DNA of 64,000 nt from Clostridiaceae bacterium Marseille-Q4143 (GCA_018228645.1 CP073693.1:2050253-2114252); one strand, 5' to 3'. Positions 8,010 through 16,632 are shown, counted from the first letter of the stretch. Numbers and translations: made by a program. Notes: generated by a model from the sequence alone, not told the origin.

Positions 8010-8293
8010 AGTCATTAAAGCAGTACAAAGAAACGCAGATGAAGAATCCTGAATTTGCAAAAGAATACGAATCTATTCAGCCGGAAATGGATGTCATCAG
8101 AGCTATTATAGAGGCAAGAACTTCTCAGAATATTACCCAGAAAGAACTGGCAGAGCGTACAGGAATTAATCAGGCAGATATCAGCAAATTGGAAAATGGA
8201 ACCAGAAACCCTTCGGTTAATTTACTTAAAAGGCTAGCTGATGGAATGGGAATGGTTTTAAAGATTGAGTTTGTTCCTAAACAAAAAGCGTAA
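8006..8293 (+). CDS. higA: HigA-like antitoxin, XRE family
   Basis: 95 residues. The HTH core includes NITQKELAERTGINQADISKL then ENGTRNPSVNLLKRLADGMG (about residues 39-83), the usual HigA/XRE fold. The start ATG overlaps the stop of the disrupted toxin (ATGA), the normal toxin-first order and coupling of HigBA pairs. It would bind the toxin and repress its own promoter through the palindrome at 7776-7797. Because the toxin is broken, it is now an orphan antitoxin that could still regulate, or neutralise a related toxin elsewhere. Confidence 0.85.
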   Translation: MKSLKQYKETQMKNPEFAKEYESIQPEMDVIRAIIEARTSQNITQKELAERTGINQADISKLENGTRNPSVNLLKRLADGMGMVLKIEFVPKQKA

Positions 8294-8303
8294 AATATAA
8301 AAC

Positions 8304-8325
8304 GGGCGCCCCAATCGGGGCGCCC
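8304..8325. terminator. Bidirectional terminator between convergent genes
   Basis: GGGCGCCCC, loop AATC, GGGGCGCCC: a perfect 9-bp GC stem placed between the antitoxin (+) and the amidohydrolase (-), flanked by an A-run on one side and T-rich bases on the other. Confidence 0.85.
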
Positions 8326-8338
8326 ATTCCCATTTCTA

Positions 8339-9517
8339 CTATTTCAAAAATTCTTCTACAACGGCCACGAATACAGCGGCACCTTCCCAGAGGACATCTT
8401 CATCCACATTGAATTTTGGATTATGATGAGCCACATCTGTTCCTTTGGCCGGGTTGGAGGAGCTTAAGAACATGAAAGCACCCGGCAATTCTTCCAGATA
8501 GTAGGCGAAATCTTCGCCGCCCATGTTCGGAGCCGGAAGTTCAGTGATCACGTTATCTTCACCGAGGACTTTCTTTGCAGCTTTTGCAGCCAGAGCAGCC
8601 ATATTGTTATCGTTAATAACGGGCGGTGCTCCCCAGATCATTTCATAATCGACGCTGCCGCCGAAGACAGCTGCAGTTGCCTGGGAGATTTCACCGATGC
8701 GTTTTGCAGCAAACTGGCGAACTTCCTCTTCCAGAGTACGGATAGTTCCCTCGATGACAACCTCGTCTGGGATGATATTGTACTGGCTGCCTCCCTGAAT
8801 CTTACCGATGGTGAGTACCAATGGTTTGGTAGCATTTAACTCTCTGGTGGTGATAGCCTGAAGTGCAAGCACAATATGAGCTGCAATATTTACCGGGTCA
8901 ATGCCCTTTTCAGGAGCGGAGCCATGGACGCCTTTTCCCTTTACTTTAATAACAAATTTGTCAAAGGCGGCCATACAGCAGCCGGATGGAATAATAAAGG
9001 TTCCGGCGGGAATCGCTTTGTCAACAAGAGTTCCGATATGTGTGCCGAAAACTGCATCAGCGCCTTTGACTGCACCATTTTCAATCATGATTTCCGCACC
9101 GCGGGACTGCTCCTCAGAAGTCTGGAATAACAGACGTACCGTACCGGCGATTTCCTGACGGTGTGCCCAGAGTACTTTTCCGGTTGCCAGAAGCATGGCA
9201 GTATGGGTATCATGGCCGCAGGCATGCATACAGCCCTCATGTCTGGAAGAGAAGGGAAGACCGGTTGCTTCCGTGATCGGAAGTGCATCCATATCTGCTC
9301 TTAAACAGACAGTTTTACCGGCTTTGCCGCCCTCGATGGTAGCGATAATACTGCTGTCCTTTTCGGAACATACATAAGGAATGCCGATTTTGTTCAGCTC
9401 TGCGGTGACATAAGCCTGTGTCTCCGGCAGATCAAATCCTACTTCAGGAATCTGATGAAGATCCCTTCTTAAACCTACGATATACTCCTGTAAATCTTTA
9501 CATTCTTCCCACATCAT
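8339..9517 (-). CDS. M20-family amidohydrolase (N-acyl amino acid/peptide hydrolase)
   Basis: 392 residues. M20D metal-binding and catalytic motifs are present: LRADMDALPITE, MHACGHDTHTAML (Cys-Gly-His), QTSEEQSRGAE (catalytic Glu), GTHIG, and NMGGEDFAYYLEE near the C-terminus. Family members remove acyl groups from N-acyl or aminoacyl conjugates (hippurate, indole-acetyl amino acids, aminobenzoyl-glutamate) in the cytoplasm. It is the last gene of a minus-strand operon with two DUF5058-type membrane proteins, and its start overlaps the preceding stop region. The context suggests uptake of a small peptide or N-acyl amino acid followed by hydrolysis, possibly under the divergent PucR regulator. 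Confidence 0.9.
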   Translation of the reverse strand: MMWEECKDLQEYIVGLRRDLHQIPEVGFDLPETQAYVTAELNKIGIPYVCSEKDSSIIATIEGGKAGKTVCLRADMDALPITEATGLPFSSRHEGCMHACGHDTHTAMLLATGKVLWAHRQEIAGTVRLLFQTSEEQSRGAEIMIENGAVKGADAVFGTHIGTLVDKAIPAGTFIIPSGCCMAAFDKFVIKVKGKGVHGSAPEKGIDPVNIAAHIVLALQAITTRELNATKPLVLTIGKIQGGSQYNIIPDEVVIEGTIRTLEEEVRQFAAKRIGEISQATAAVFGGSVDYEMIWGAPPVINDNNMAALAAKAAKKVLGEDNVITELPAPNMGGEDFAYYLEELPGAFMFLSSSNPAKGTDVAHHNPKFNVDEDVLWEGAAVFVAVVEEFLK

Positions 9518-10203
9518 TATGAATTCTCCTCACTATTGTTTTCTTTTTTCTGATCGCTGTTATAAAACAGACGGGCAATTCCAAGTGTACCGAATACGGC
9601 ACATACGATGATCATCCATGCCGGAATCGGAATGAATAATTTCAGAACTGTAGGAATTAAGAGACCAAATACAGCAATCTTTGGATATTTGACTGCAAAG
9701 TTTCCAAAAGTTCCGCCAAAGATGGCTGCGGCTGCATAATTCTTCAAGGCAGCATCCAGAAAAGCCGGAAGGATTGCTACTACTGCGGAACCAACTAAAA
9801 CGGCGCTGGTGGTAGCAATCAGGTTGGTAATAATGGAACCGCAGATAGCCATGGTGGACACAACCTCTGCCTGTATGGTTCCGCTTTCGCTCTCGGTGAC
9901 ATCCAGTGCCAGAGCAGCACAGGGAACACGCATGTTTCCGATATTACCGGACAGGAAGCCAAGATAAGTACCGCTCATACCGAGGGCTGCGTAATAGGAA
10001 ATCGGCTCTACGATGTAAAAAGCACCAAAGGACAGAGCGGTAAGAGCCCAGGCTGATAATACAACTTCCAGACTTGGCCAGCAGTTATAGCGGCTGCACA
10101 GATAGAGAACCGGAATAAAAGCGGTGAAGGCAGCCAGAATACAGGTTGGTGCACCGATGCGGATGCTGTTTCGTTTCCATTCAGTCATATATTTATTTTC
10201 CAT
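9517..10203 (-). CDS. Membrane protein partner of the DUF5058 protein
   Basis: 228 residues from the ATG at 10203. The complementary strand has AGGAGGAA seven bases upstream, so the longer frame to 10260 is rejected. The protein starts MENKYMTEWKRNS and then has about six to seven hydrophobic segments, with a soluble acidic tail ending KKENNSEENS. No transporter motif is recognised. It is always likely to work with the next upstream membrane gene (13 bases away), as two halves of one transport complex. The adjacent M20 hydrolase suggests the substrate is an amidated or peptidic compound. Function is inferred from context only. Confidence 0.6.
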   Translation of the reverse strand: MENKYMTEWKRNSIRIGAPTCILAAFTAFIPVLYLCSRYNCWPSLEVVLSAWALTALSFGAFYIVEPISYYAALGMSGTYLGFLSGNIGNMRVPCAALALDVTESESGTIQAEVVSTMAICGSIITNLIATTSAVLVGSAVVAILPAFLDAALKNYAAAAIFGGTFGNFAVKYPKIAVFGLLIPTVLKLFIPIPAWMIIVCAVFGTLGIARLFYNSDQKKENNSEENS

Positions 10204-10216
10204 AAGTATGTTCCTC

Positions 10217-10924
10217 CTATGCAATTGACAGATCATAGATGACTGCAAAGACCATACCAATGATCATTGCAATACCCAGAGAATATTCTGCTAATTTCGG
10301 ATATTTTGGTACAACGAATTTCATAAGTGCCACCATACCAAGTGCACCTGCCAGACAGGCAATGGTATTTCCCCATCCTTTTTTGATCTCGTTTGCATTC
10401 AGGTAACCGAAGATACCAAGGGAACAGGCACCGGATAAAACTGCCAGCCATTTGGTATCACCACCGCTTAACTTGCCTCTCAGCTTTTCCAGTGCCGGTG
10501 TTACCGTGCCGCTGACTAAGAGCCATCCTGCACCGTTCAATGCCATTGCGAACCAAGACACTGCCATAACAGTGAGAGTATAACCCTGACCGCCGAATTC
10601 CACACCTGCCGCCTGCGCACCCATAGAAGCTGCGGATAGCTCCGTTGCAGCAGCACCGATAATGGAGAGACGAAGCCATGCCATAGGTCCACCGATGGAA
10701 GCCATGAGGCCTACCATTACGATAAATACACCACAGGCAGGCCCGATTGCTGAGATGAGACCAATCTTAAAAGCCTTATTTGCCAGTCCTTTTTCCAGAT
10801 TTACCTCTACGGCCGCTTTTTTTGCCTGCCGCATAAATAACAATGCCTGCGCCAGAGAAATCAGAACCGTAATTCCGCATAATCCCCAGAACACGGGTGA
10901 ATTTGCAATTGTTAAGTAATCCAT
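10217..10924 (-). CDS. DUF5058-family membrane protein
   Basis: 235 residues from ATG 10924, which has AAGGAGGAG just upstream; the longer frame to 11020 lacks such a site. About six membrane segments are visible, with glycine/alanine-rich stretches (AIGPACGVFIVMVGLMASIGGPM) typical of the DUF5058 family as I recall it. It is the promoter-proximal gene of the membrane-membrane-hydrolase operon that diverges from the PucR-type gene. It probably forms the transport unit with the following gene. The family has no established function. Confidence 0.65.
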   Translation of the reverse strand: MDYLTIANSPVFWGLCGITVLISLAQALLFMRQAKKAAVEVNLEKGLANKAFKIGLISAIGPACGVFIVMVGLMASIGGPMAWLRLSIIGAAATELSAASMGAQAAGVEFGGQGYTLTVMAVSWFAMALNGAGWLLVSGTVTPALEKLRGKLSGGDTKWLAVLSGACSLGIFGYLNANEIKKGWGNTIACLAGALGMVALMKFVVPKYPKLAEYSLGIAMIIGMVFAVIYDLSIA

Positions 10925-11027
10925 AACACTCCTCCTTGGTAGTTCGTTCAATTTGTTTGTTGGAGACATTATAACATTTAAAAAACTGTATTTCATTGTC
11001 TCTGAAAGCCAATAATTCAAAAAAATA

Positions 11028-11058
11028 GTTGTTATTTGTTTCTTGTATTGTGTATAAT
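11028..11058 (+). promoter_or_regulatory. Putative promoter in the divergent PucR intergenic region
   Basis: A clear TATAAT (11053-11058) lies 55 bases before the PucR start, with a weak TTGTTA at 11028-11033 (19-bp spacing). The 188-base divergent gap should also hold the promoter and operators for the minus-strand DUF5058/M20 operon, but no clear palindrome was picked out. Confidence 0.4.
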
Positions 11059-11112
11059 GGATAGTAATAGAGGATAAATATTTGTACTATAAGAACAATG
11101 AGGTGAATGACC

Positions 11113-12732
11113 ATGACCATATCTGATTTTTTGAATCTGCCGAATTTTTCTGATCTGAATCTGCTGGCCGGTGAAAATGGACTTGACAGAGAACTGACCA
11201 ATGTAACGGTTGTTGACACGCCGGATGGAACCAACTGGCTGAATGGCGGTGAATTTGTCATTACGACAGCCTATATGCTCCATGAAGAGAAGGATCTCCT
11301 GGAATTTCTGCAGGTTCTTCATGAAAAACAGGCGGCAGGCGTGGGGATTAAAGAAAACCGGTACATCACCACGATCCCGGAGGCAGCTCTGAAAATGGCT
11401 GATGAGCTGAATCTGCCATTGATTTCCGTTCCGGAAACCTATCCATTTGTGGATATTATCAATCCGGTACTGACCCAGATCATCAGCCGTCAGTCTTTGC
11501 TTTTGACTCAGGCAAATAAGATTCACAAAGAATTTCTGGGATTAGCCATAAATAATAACAGCGTTCCAGAGATTCTGAAGACGCTGAGCAGCATTATCCG
11601 AATTCCCTGCGCGTTCATAGATACTCATTTCCGAAATATCTTTTTTTCAGATGAATCATCTTCCCTGATGCAGAAGCTTCAGGATGCAGATATGGAGAGT
11701 ATTACCAGTGAATTTCTGGAACAATACGACTATTATACAGTGGCGAATAAGAATGAACAGTTTGGTTTCCTTCTATTTGAAAAGGGATGCCTGCAGATGC
11801 AGGAAAATGGAAATATGCAAACGGCACTGGAATATGCCAGCATTGTCCTGATCCTTCACATTCAGGTACAGATTGCCAATCAGCAGATGGCGGAGAAATA
11901 TAAGGCATCTTTTCTGGAAGATCTTTTGACCAATAACGTAAAGACGGATGTGGAGATCCACAATCGTGCAAGACTTTATGGCTGGGATTTTACGAATGGT
12001 GGTCTGGCTGCGGTCGTAGACATTAATAACATTAAGAAATATTTCACCGATCATCTGGATTCCAACACCAACCGCATGTTGGAAGAAGCGACGGAAATCA
12101 TTTTCCGCCATTCTATTCAGGAAATGCATCAGATGTTCCCCCAGTCCAAATATTTTCGACAGAGTGACCTGATCGTATTTATCATCTCTATGCCGGAGGA
12201 CAGCAGGGAAGGGCTGCCGGAACAGCTGGAGCAGACCTTCAGGCGCCTGCAGAGCCGCCTGAAAATGGTCAGCCCATTTACCATTACGCTTGGTATCGGA
12301 CAATATTATGAAAATATTCGTGATATTTCCAAAAGTTACTCCGAAGCCAGAGTTGCCATCAATCTGGGATATTCCCTCCAATGGTTTGACCGGATTCTCT
12401 TCTATAACCGGCTGGGTCTTTACCGGCTTCTGGCTCCGGTTATGAACAGCCCGGAATCAGAGGAACTGTGTATACAGTATATTCAGCCGCTGGAGGATTA
12501 CGATCGGAAATATCACGGAGAACTTCTGGCCACCCTGCAGGAAATCCTGCAGAATGGCTGGAATCTGAAAGAATCCGCTGCAGGACTTTATATTCACTAT
12601 AATTCCATCAAATATCGATACGCCAAGATCTGTAAAGTACTGAATTTGGATCTGGCGGATCATAATAACCGGTCGCTTGTGGAAATTGCGATGAAGCTGT
12701 ATCTGCTGAAGCATAAGCCGGAGAGTAACTGA
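11113..12732 (+). CDS. PucR-family transcriptional regulator
   Basis: 539 residues from ATG 11113; an ATG six bases earlier sits directly on the AGGTGA site and is less likely. The N-terminal ~125 residues match the PucR/PurR-type sensory domain (FLNLPNFSDLNLLAG, LNGGEFVITTAY). A middle GGDEF-like CdaR domain follows, and the C-terminus is the PucR helix-turn-helix (LKESAAGLYIHYNSIKYRYAKI). PucR proteins are often activators of purine or amino acid catabolism, responding to a pathway metabolite. It is divergent from the DUF5058/M20 operon and precedes the dehydratase operon, so it may control either. No ligand can be read from sequence. Confidence 0.88.
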   Translation: MTISDFLNLPNFSDLNLLAGENGLDRELTNVTVVDTPDGTNWLNGGEFVITTAYMLHEEKDLLEFLQVLHEKQAAGVGIKENRYITTIPEAALKMADELNLPLISVPETYPFVDIINPVLTQIISRQSLLLTQANKIHKEFLGLAINNNSVPEILKTLSSIIRIPCAFIDTHFRNIFFSDESSSLMQKLQDADMESITSEFLEQYDYYTVANKNEQFGFLLFEKGCLQMQENGNMQTALEYASIVLILHIQVQIANQQMAEKYKASFLEDLLTNNVKTDVEIHNRARLYGWDFTNGGLAAVVDINNIKKYFTDHLDSNTNRMLEEATEIIFRHSIQEMHQMFPQSKYFRQSDLIVFIISMPEDSREGLPEQLEQTFRRLQSRLKMVSPFTITLGIGQYYENIRDISKSYSEARVAINLGYSLQWFDRILFYNRLGLYRLLAPVMNSPESEELCIQYIQPLEDYDRKYHGELLATLQEILQNGWNLKESAAGLYIHYNSIKYRYAKICKVLNLDLADHNNRSLVEIAMKLYLLKHKPESN

Positions 12733-12742
12733 AAAAGGATGC

Positions 12743-12820
12743 TTGCAAATTAAAAAATGCAAGCGTATAATTTCATCCGGGGATAGCATTCACTTTAGAG
12801 GGGAATGCTATTTCTTTTTT
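12743..12820 (+). ncRNA. Promoter-plus-terminator unit related to the type I antitoxin RNA
   Basis: TTGCAA (12743-12748), a 17-bp spacer and TATAAT (12766-12771) are followed 12 bases later by a terminator hairpin (ATAGCATTC 12783-12791 / GAATGCTAT 12803-12811, then TTCTTTTTT). Spacing, the GGATGCTTG-type -35 region and the ATAGCAT terminator stem resemble the antitoxin RNA units at 15845 and 21687, but the central hairpin and the toxin gene are absent. It would give a ~45-base RNA or act as a leader attenuator for the dehydratase operon. Confidence 0.5.
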
Positions 12821-12844
12821 GTTATGATTATGGAGGTTATGAGA

Positions 12845-14125
12845 ATGAGCATTACAGACAAATTTGGATCAGCAGTGGGCAATATGTCTCTGGAAAACCC
12901 GGAAAAAGCTCGAAAGCTTCTTCTGACAGGATACAGGCTGCAGGAAAAGCGGTTGTTAATCTTCCCGGACAGGGGACTTCCCGCATCAGGACAGTATGCG
13001 GCAAGACTGGTTATGCAGAGAATTATCCAAGCACTGGAAAAGCCGGAAAGTGCTGCTATGGTAAGTATTTTTGTGCCGGGTGAACTTCTGACGGCAGCAG
13101 GTCTGACTCCCTATTCGGTGGAAGCCTTGTCCTGTTTTATGGCGGGAACCAAATGTGAGCAGACATTTTTAAGAAAGACGGAAGAAGAAGGATTTCCGGA
13201 GACCATGTGCTCTTACCACAGAGTATTTCTGGGGGCTGCACTGACAGGATTGCTGCCAAAGCCCAAATGCATGGTCTATACCAACCTGGCCTGTGATGGA
13301 AATATGATGACATTTCCATATTTGAAAGAAACTTATGACATTCCGGGATTTTATATTGATGTTCCCTATGAGAAAAATAAGGACTCTGTTGTCTATGTGG
13401 CGGAGCAGCTGCGGGAACTGAAGCATTTTCTGGAAGAAGTTACCGGAAAGAATATTTCCGAGGAGGCTGTCCAGCAGGCAGTTGCCAACAGCCGGAAAGC
13501 AGCTTCCAATTATCAGCAGCAGCTGACGTTACGGAAAGATCACGATCCGGTTACCACGATTACCAATGAGCTGTATGCGATTTTCATGTGCCATCTGCTG
13601 GCAGGGTCAGAAGCCTCTGTCAAATATACGGAAATGCTGTTAAACGATGTGAAAAAAGCGCCAAAGGGCGAAGGACTGCATGTGATCTGGATGCACATCA
13701 TGCCATTTCTACAGGCCCCGGTAAAAGAGATCTTTAATTACAGCACGAAAATGCATATCCGCGCCTGTGACTTTGTGGCGGATGGATTTCAGGAGATGCA
13801 TGAGGAAGATCCTTATGAGGCATTGGCGGAGAAGATGGTCTACAGCATTTATAATGGAAGCGTCAGCCAGAGAATTCAGGTAGCAGAGAAACTTGCCAGA
13901 GAAACCGAAGCCGACGGTGGCATCCTGTTCGCCCACTGGGGATGCAAAGGAACTATCGGCGCATCCAGCCTGATCAAGAGTTCACTGGAAAAAGCAGGAA
14001 TCCCGACCATGATTCTAGATGGTGACGGCTGCAATCCGGCCAATACCAGTGATGGACAGGTGTCCACCAGACTCCAGGCATTTGTGGAAATGCTGGAAGA
14101 AGGCAAGGAGGAGAAAGAGTTATGA
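12845..14125 (+). CDS. 2-hydroxyacyl-CoA dehydratase-family protein (HgdB-like / double-cubane reductase type)
   Basis: 426 residues from ATG 12845, eight bases after GGAGG; the frame is open upstream but that part overlaps the terminator. Conserved features of the 2-HCD fold are visible: cysteines in ALSCFMAGTKC, ETMCSYHR and NLACDGN, and the terminal HWGCKGT then DGDGCNPANTSDGQVSTR signature. These proteins carry an iron-sulfur cluster that, after ATP-driven electron transfer from an activase, performs difficult reductions or dehydrations. The partner gene overlaps its stop by four bases. It could be a dehydratase subunit or a member of the related double-cubane-cluster reductases. Substrate unknown. 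Confidence 0.8.
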   Translation: MSITDKFGSAVGNMSLENPEKARKLLLTGYRLQEKRLLIFPDRGLPASGQYAARLVMQRIIQALEKPESAAMVSIFVPGELLTAAGLTPYSVEALSCFMAGTKCEQTFLRKTEEEGFPETMCSYHRVFLGAALTGLLPKPKCMVYTNLACDGNMMTFPYLKETYDIPGFYIDVPYEKNKDSVVYVAEQLRELKHFLEEVTGKNISEEAVQQAVANSRKAASNYQQQLTLRKDHDPVTTITNELYAIFMCHLLAGSEASVKYTEMLLNDVKKAPKGEGLHVIWMHIMPFLQAPVKEIFNYSTKMHIRACDFVADGFQEMHEEDPYEALAEKMVYSIYNGSVSQRIQVAEKLARETEADGGILFAHWGCKGTIGASSLIKSSLEKAGIPTMILDGDGCNPANTSDGQVSTRLQAFVEMLEEGKEEKEL

Positions 14126-15819
14126 TACATTACGTCTGTAAATACACACCGGTAGAGCTGTTCAAAGGATTTGGCGAAGAATGTGCAGTCCTTGAGGAAA
14201 TGCCGGAAAATTTTGAAATGTCCGATCAGATCGCCCATACCAATTTGTGTGGATTTGGAAAATCAGTCATTCAGGCCGTGCTGGAAGGAAAAACCAACGA
14301 ACTGGTCATGGTAAACTGCTGCGATTCCATGCGAAGAGTCTACGATATTGTGAAGAGCACCGGGAAATGCAAATTCCTCTACATGCTGGATCTGCCTCAT
14401 GAGGACAATGAGTGCGAAAAAGTAAAATTTGCCAGAGCAATCCGCAGACTGAAAGATGCTTATGCAACATATTCCGGAAAAGATTTTAATAAGGAGGCAT
14501 TTTTTCATTCCTTCCGGAAATACGAAGTGCAAAAGAAACCTTATATCGGAGTCATGGGAGTGCGTGTCAGCGGCTTGATGGAGCAGATGATCGAGGAAAA
14601 TATCCGGATGGATGTGGAAAATTTCACCTGTACCTGCGGAAGAAAGCTTGCAGTGGTTCCAGAAGAAATACAGAACCTGGATGAAGACGCCCTGTTTCTT
14701 GCCTATGCAGATGCCCTTCTCGGACAAATGCCCTGCTTCCGGATGAATAACAGCACCAGAAGAAGAGTACTGTATCTGGACCCGAACCTGAAGGGAATCA
14801 TTTACCATACCATCAAATTCTGCGACTATTACGGATTTGAATATGCCAGCATTAAAAAGGAAATCAAAGTGCCGCTGCTCAAGATTGAAACAGATTTTAC
14901 CAGTCAGAGCGCTGGGCAGCTGCTCACCAGAATTCAGGCATTTTCAGAGACAGTAGAAGGATCGGAGGATGGAAATCCAGGAAAAGAAATCAGCGAGGAG
15001 GCAAGAGAGAAAATGAAGACAGGAGTTTATTATACAGCAGGAATTGACAGTGGGTCTACCAGTACAGACGTCGTGATTCTCGATCAGGACGGAAAGATCA
15101 AATCCACCATGATCATCCCCACCGGCGGCGGAGCTATGATGAGTGCGGAAAAGAGCCTGGATCTGGCAGTGGAAAAAGCAGGTATTCAGAAAGAAGAGAT
15201 CGTCAGAATCGTCACCACCGGATACGGCCGCGCCTATATTGACAGTGGCGATGACAGCGTCACAGAGATCACCTGTCATGCCAAAGGCGCTCACTACCTG
15301 AATCCCAATGTCCGTACCGTCATCGATATCGGTGGACAGGACATCAAAGCCATCAGCATCGACGAGAATGGCGCGGTGAAAAATTTCCTGATGAACGATA
15401 AATGTGCAGCCGGAACCGGTCGTTTTCTGGAAATGATGGCAAGAACCTTGGGACTTTCCCTGGAAGAAATGAGTACCAAAGGACTGGAATGGAAAGAAAA
15501 TGTAGTCATTTCCAGCATGTGTACCGTCTTCGCCGAGTCAGAAGTGGTCTCTCTGGTGGCACAGAATAAAGAAGTGGCAGACATCATCCACGGCCTGAAT
15601 GTGTCCGTCGCATCCAAAGTAGGCGCCCTCGCGGCCCGTCTCGGAAAAGATAACCCGGGCGAATATATGATGACCGGCGGCGTTGCCAAAAACCAGGGTA
15701 TCATACAGGCACTGGAAGAAAAACTCGGCGCCAAACTCTATATCTGTGACGAAGCACAGCTCTGCGGAGCGCTGGGAGCAGCGCTGTTCGCATATGAGGA
15801 ATGTAAGAATGAGGCGTAA
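14122..15819 (+). CDS. Fused 2-hydroxyacyl-CoA dehydratase-like domain and ASKHA activase
   Basis: 565 residues. Roughly residues 1-290 resemble a 2-HCD subunit (NCCDSMRRVYDI, FLYMLDLPHEDNEC, GVMGVRVSG). From about residue 305 the HgdC/BadF-type activase follows: AGIDSGSTSTDVVILD (phosphate-1), TTGYGR, DIGGQDIKAI, and DKCAAGTGRFLEMMA, whose cysteine with the later SSMCTVFAESE cysteine would bind the bridging [4Fe-4S] cluster at the dimer interface. ATP hydrolysis drives electron transfer to the dehydratase component. Activases are usually separate ~260-residue proteins, so this is a fusion. ATGA overlap with the upstream gene shows coupling. Confidence 0.85.
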   Translation: MIHYVCKYTPVELFKGFGEECAVLEEMPENFEMSDQIAHTNLCGFGKSVIQAVLEGKTNELVMVNCCDSMRRVYDIVKSTGKCKFLYMLDLPHEDNECEKVKFARAIRRLKDAYATYSGKDFNKEAFFHSFRKYEVQKKPYIGVMGVRVSGLMEQMIEENIRMDVENFTCTCGRKLAVVPEEIQNLDEDALFLAYADALLGQMPCFRMNNSTRRRVLYLDPNLKGIIYHTIKFCDYYGFEYASIKKEIKVPLLKIETDFTSQSAGQLLTRIQAFSETVEGSEDGNPGKEISEEAREKMKTGVYYTAGIDSGSTSTDVVILDQDGKIKSTMIIPTGGGAMMSAEKSLDLAVEKAGIQKEEIVRIVTTGYGRAYIDSGDDSVTEITCHAKGAHYLNPNVRTVIDIGGQDIKAISIDENGAVKNFLMNDKCAAGTGRFLEMMARTLGLSLEEMSTKGLEWKENVVISSMCTVFAESEVVSLVAQNKEVADIIHGLNVSVASKVGALAARLGKDNPGEYMMTGGVAKNQGIIQALEEKLGAKLYICDEAQLCGALGAALFAYEECKNEA

Positions 15820-15844
15820 TTAGGAATAGAAAACAAAAGGACGC

Positions 15845-15985
15845 TTGAAATGACAAGCGCCCTAGTGTATAATCAAATCAGAAAGTGAATCGGATGTGAC
15901 TCCGATTTGCCCTCTGTAAAATTTATATCAAATTTGAAATAGCATCTACTTGGGCGAGTGGGATGCTATTTCTTTTTGTCGAAAT
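15845..15985 (+). ncRNA. Antisense RNA antitoxin of a type I toxin-antitoxin locus
   Basis: TTGAAA (15845-15850), 17 bp, TATAAT (15868-15873) form a strong promoter. The predicted ~100-base RNA contains a hairpin (AATCGGA / TCCGATT around 15889-15908) and ends in a terminator (AAATAGCATC ... GATGCTATTT, then CTTTTT, to about 15977). It runs opposite to, and overlaps the 3' end of, the small hydrophobic ORF at 15966-16052, the usual layout of type I systems of the TxpA/BsrG kind. A degraded second copy lies at 21687 onward. Confidence 0.75.
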
Positions 15986-16052
15986 GATTGTCTATGTAAG
16001 ACAGAGCCGCGAAAATTACTAACAACAAAGTTAAGACTTCCATTGTGTTCAT
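15966..16052 (-). CDS. Type I toxin, short hydrophobic holin-like peptide
   Basis: 28 residues: MNTMEVLTLLLVIFAALSYI, then DNHFDKKK. One membrane-spanning segment followed by a charged tail is typical of TxpA/BsrG-type toxins annotated as putative holin-like toxins, which disturb the membrane. The complementary strand carries AAAGGAGGG 13-14 bases before the ATG. A minus-strand promoter fits upstream: TATAAT at 16126-16121 and TTGTTT at 16148-16143 with a 16-bp spacer. Too short for routine gene callers. Its 3' end lies under the antisense RNA, which would block translation or trigger mRNA cleavage. Confidence 0.8.
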   Translation of the reverse strand: MNTMEVLTLLLVIFAALSYIDNHFDKKK

Positions 16053-16304
16053 AGGGCATCACCCTCCTTTGGAACTAGAGGGCATCTGACATCGGAAAAT
16101 CACATCCTGCTTTCTGAGTGATTATACAAATAGTATAGCAAAAAACAAATATTAGTTCAATGGAAGAATTGGGTGACAATTTGCATGATATAGCAGATTA
16201 TTTTTTGAAGAACTGTTATAATGTGAGCATAAATACATCCGAAAAAGGGGAGCCAAAAAGTTCCAATCAAAAATTAAAATTAAGTTATCTGACAAAAATC
16301 ATGC

Positions 16305-16622
16305 TTGCCAAAACAAATCTTCAAAAATTTTGATATGGCAGCCTATGCGAAAGCAACGTTTGGCCTGTATCAGGGAAATAAAGAAAAAGTACATATTCAG
16401 TTTCCTAATAGTATGTGTGGTGTGTTTATCGATCGCTTTGGAAAAGATATTACCTTCCGACCGGTCAATGCAGAGTACAGCAAATGTGCGGTGGATGTCA
16501 ATGTCAGTCCGCAGTTCTTCGGGTGGATATTCAGTCTCGGAAAAAATGTAAAAGTTACCAGACCGGTATCGGTGGTGGAACAGATGCGGAAAGCGGCAGA
16601 AGAGTTTGTGGAAAATTATTAA
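16305..16622 (+). pseudogene. C-terminal remnant of a WYL-domain regulator
   Basis: The 105-codon frame reads like only the last third of a WYL-type transcription factor: NSMCGVFIDRFGKDITFRPV, then VDVNVSPQFFGWIFSLG and KAAEEFVENY at the end. The N-terminal helix-turn-helix and most of the WYL domain are missing and the upstream sequence gives no continuation. ATG 16332 would be the first start inside clear homology. It directly precedes two full WYL genes and is probably a decayed relative. A TATAAT at 16217 may still serve the downstream genes. Confidence 0.65.
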
Positions 16623-16632
16623 GGGGAGAAAT

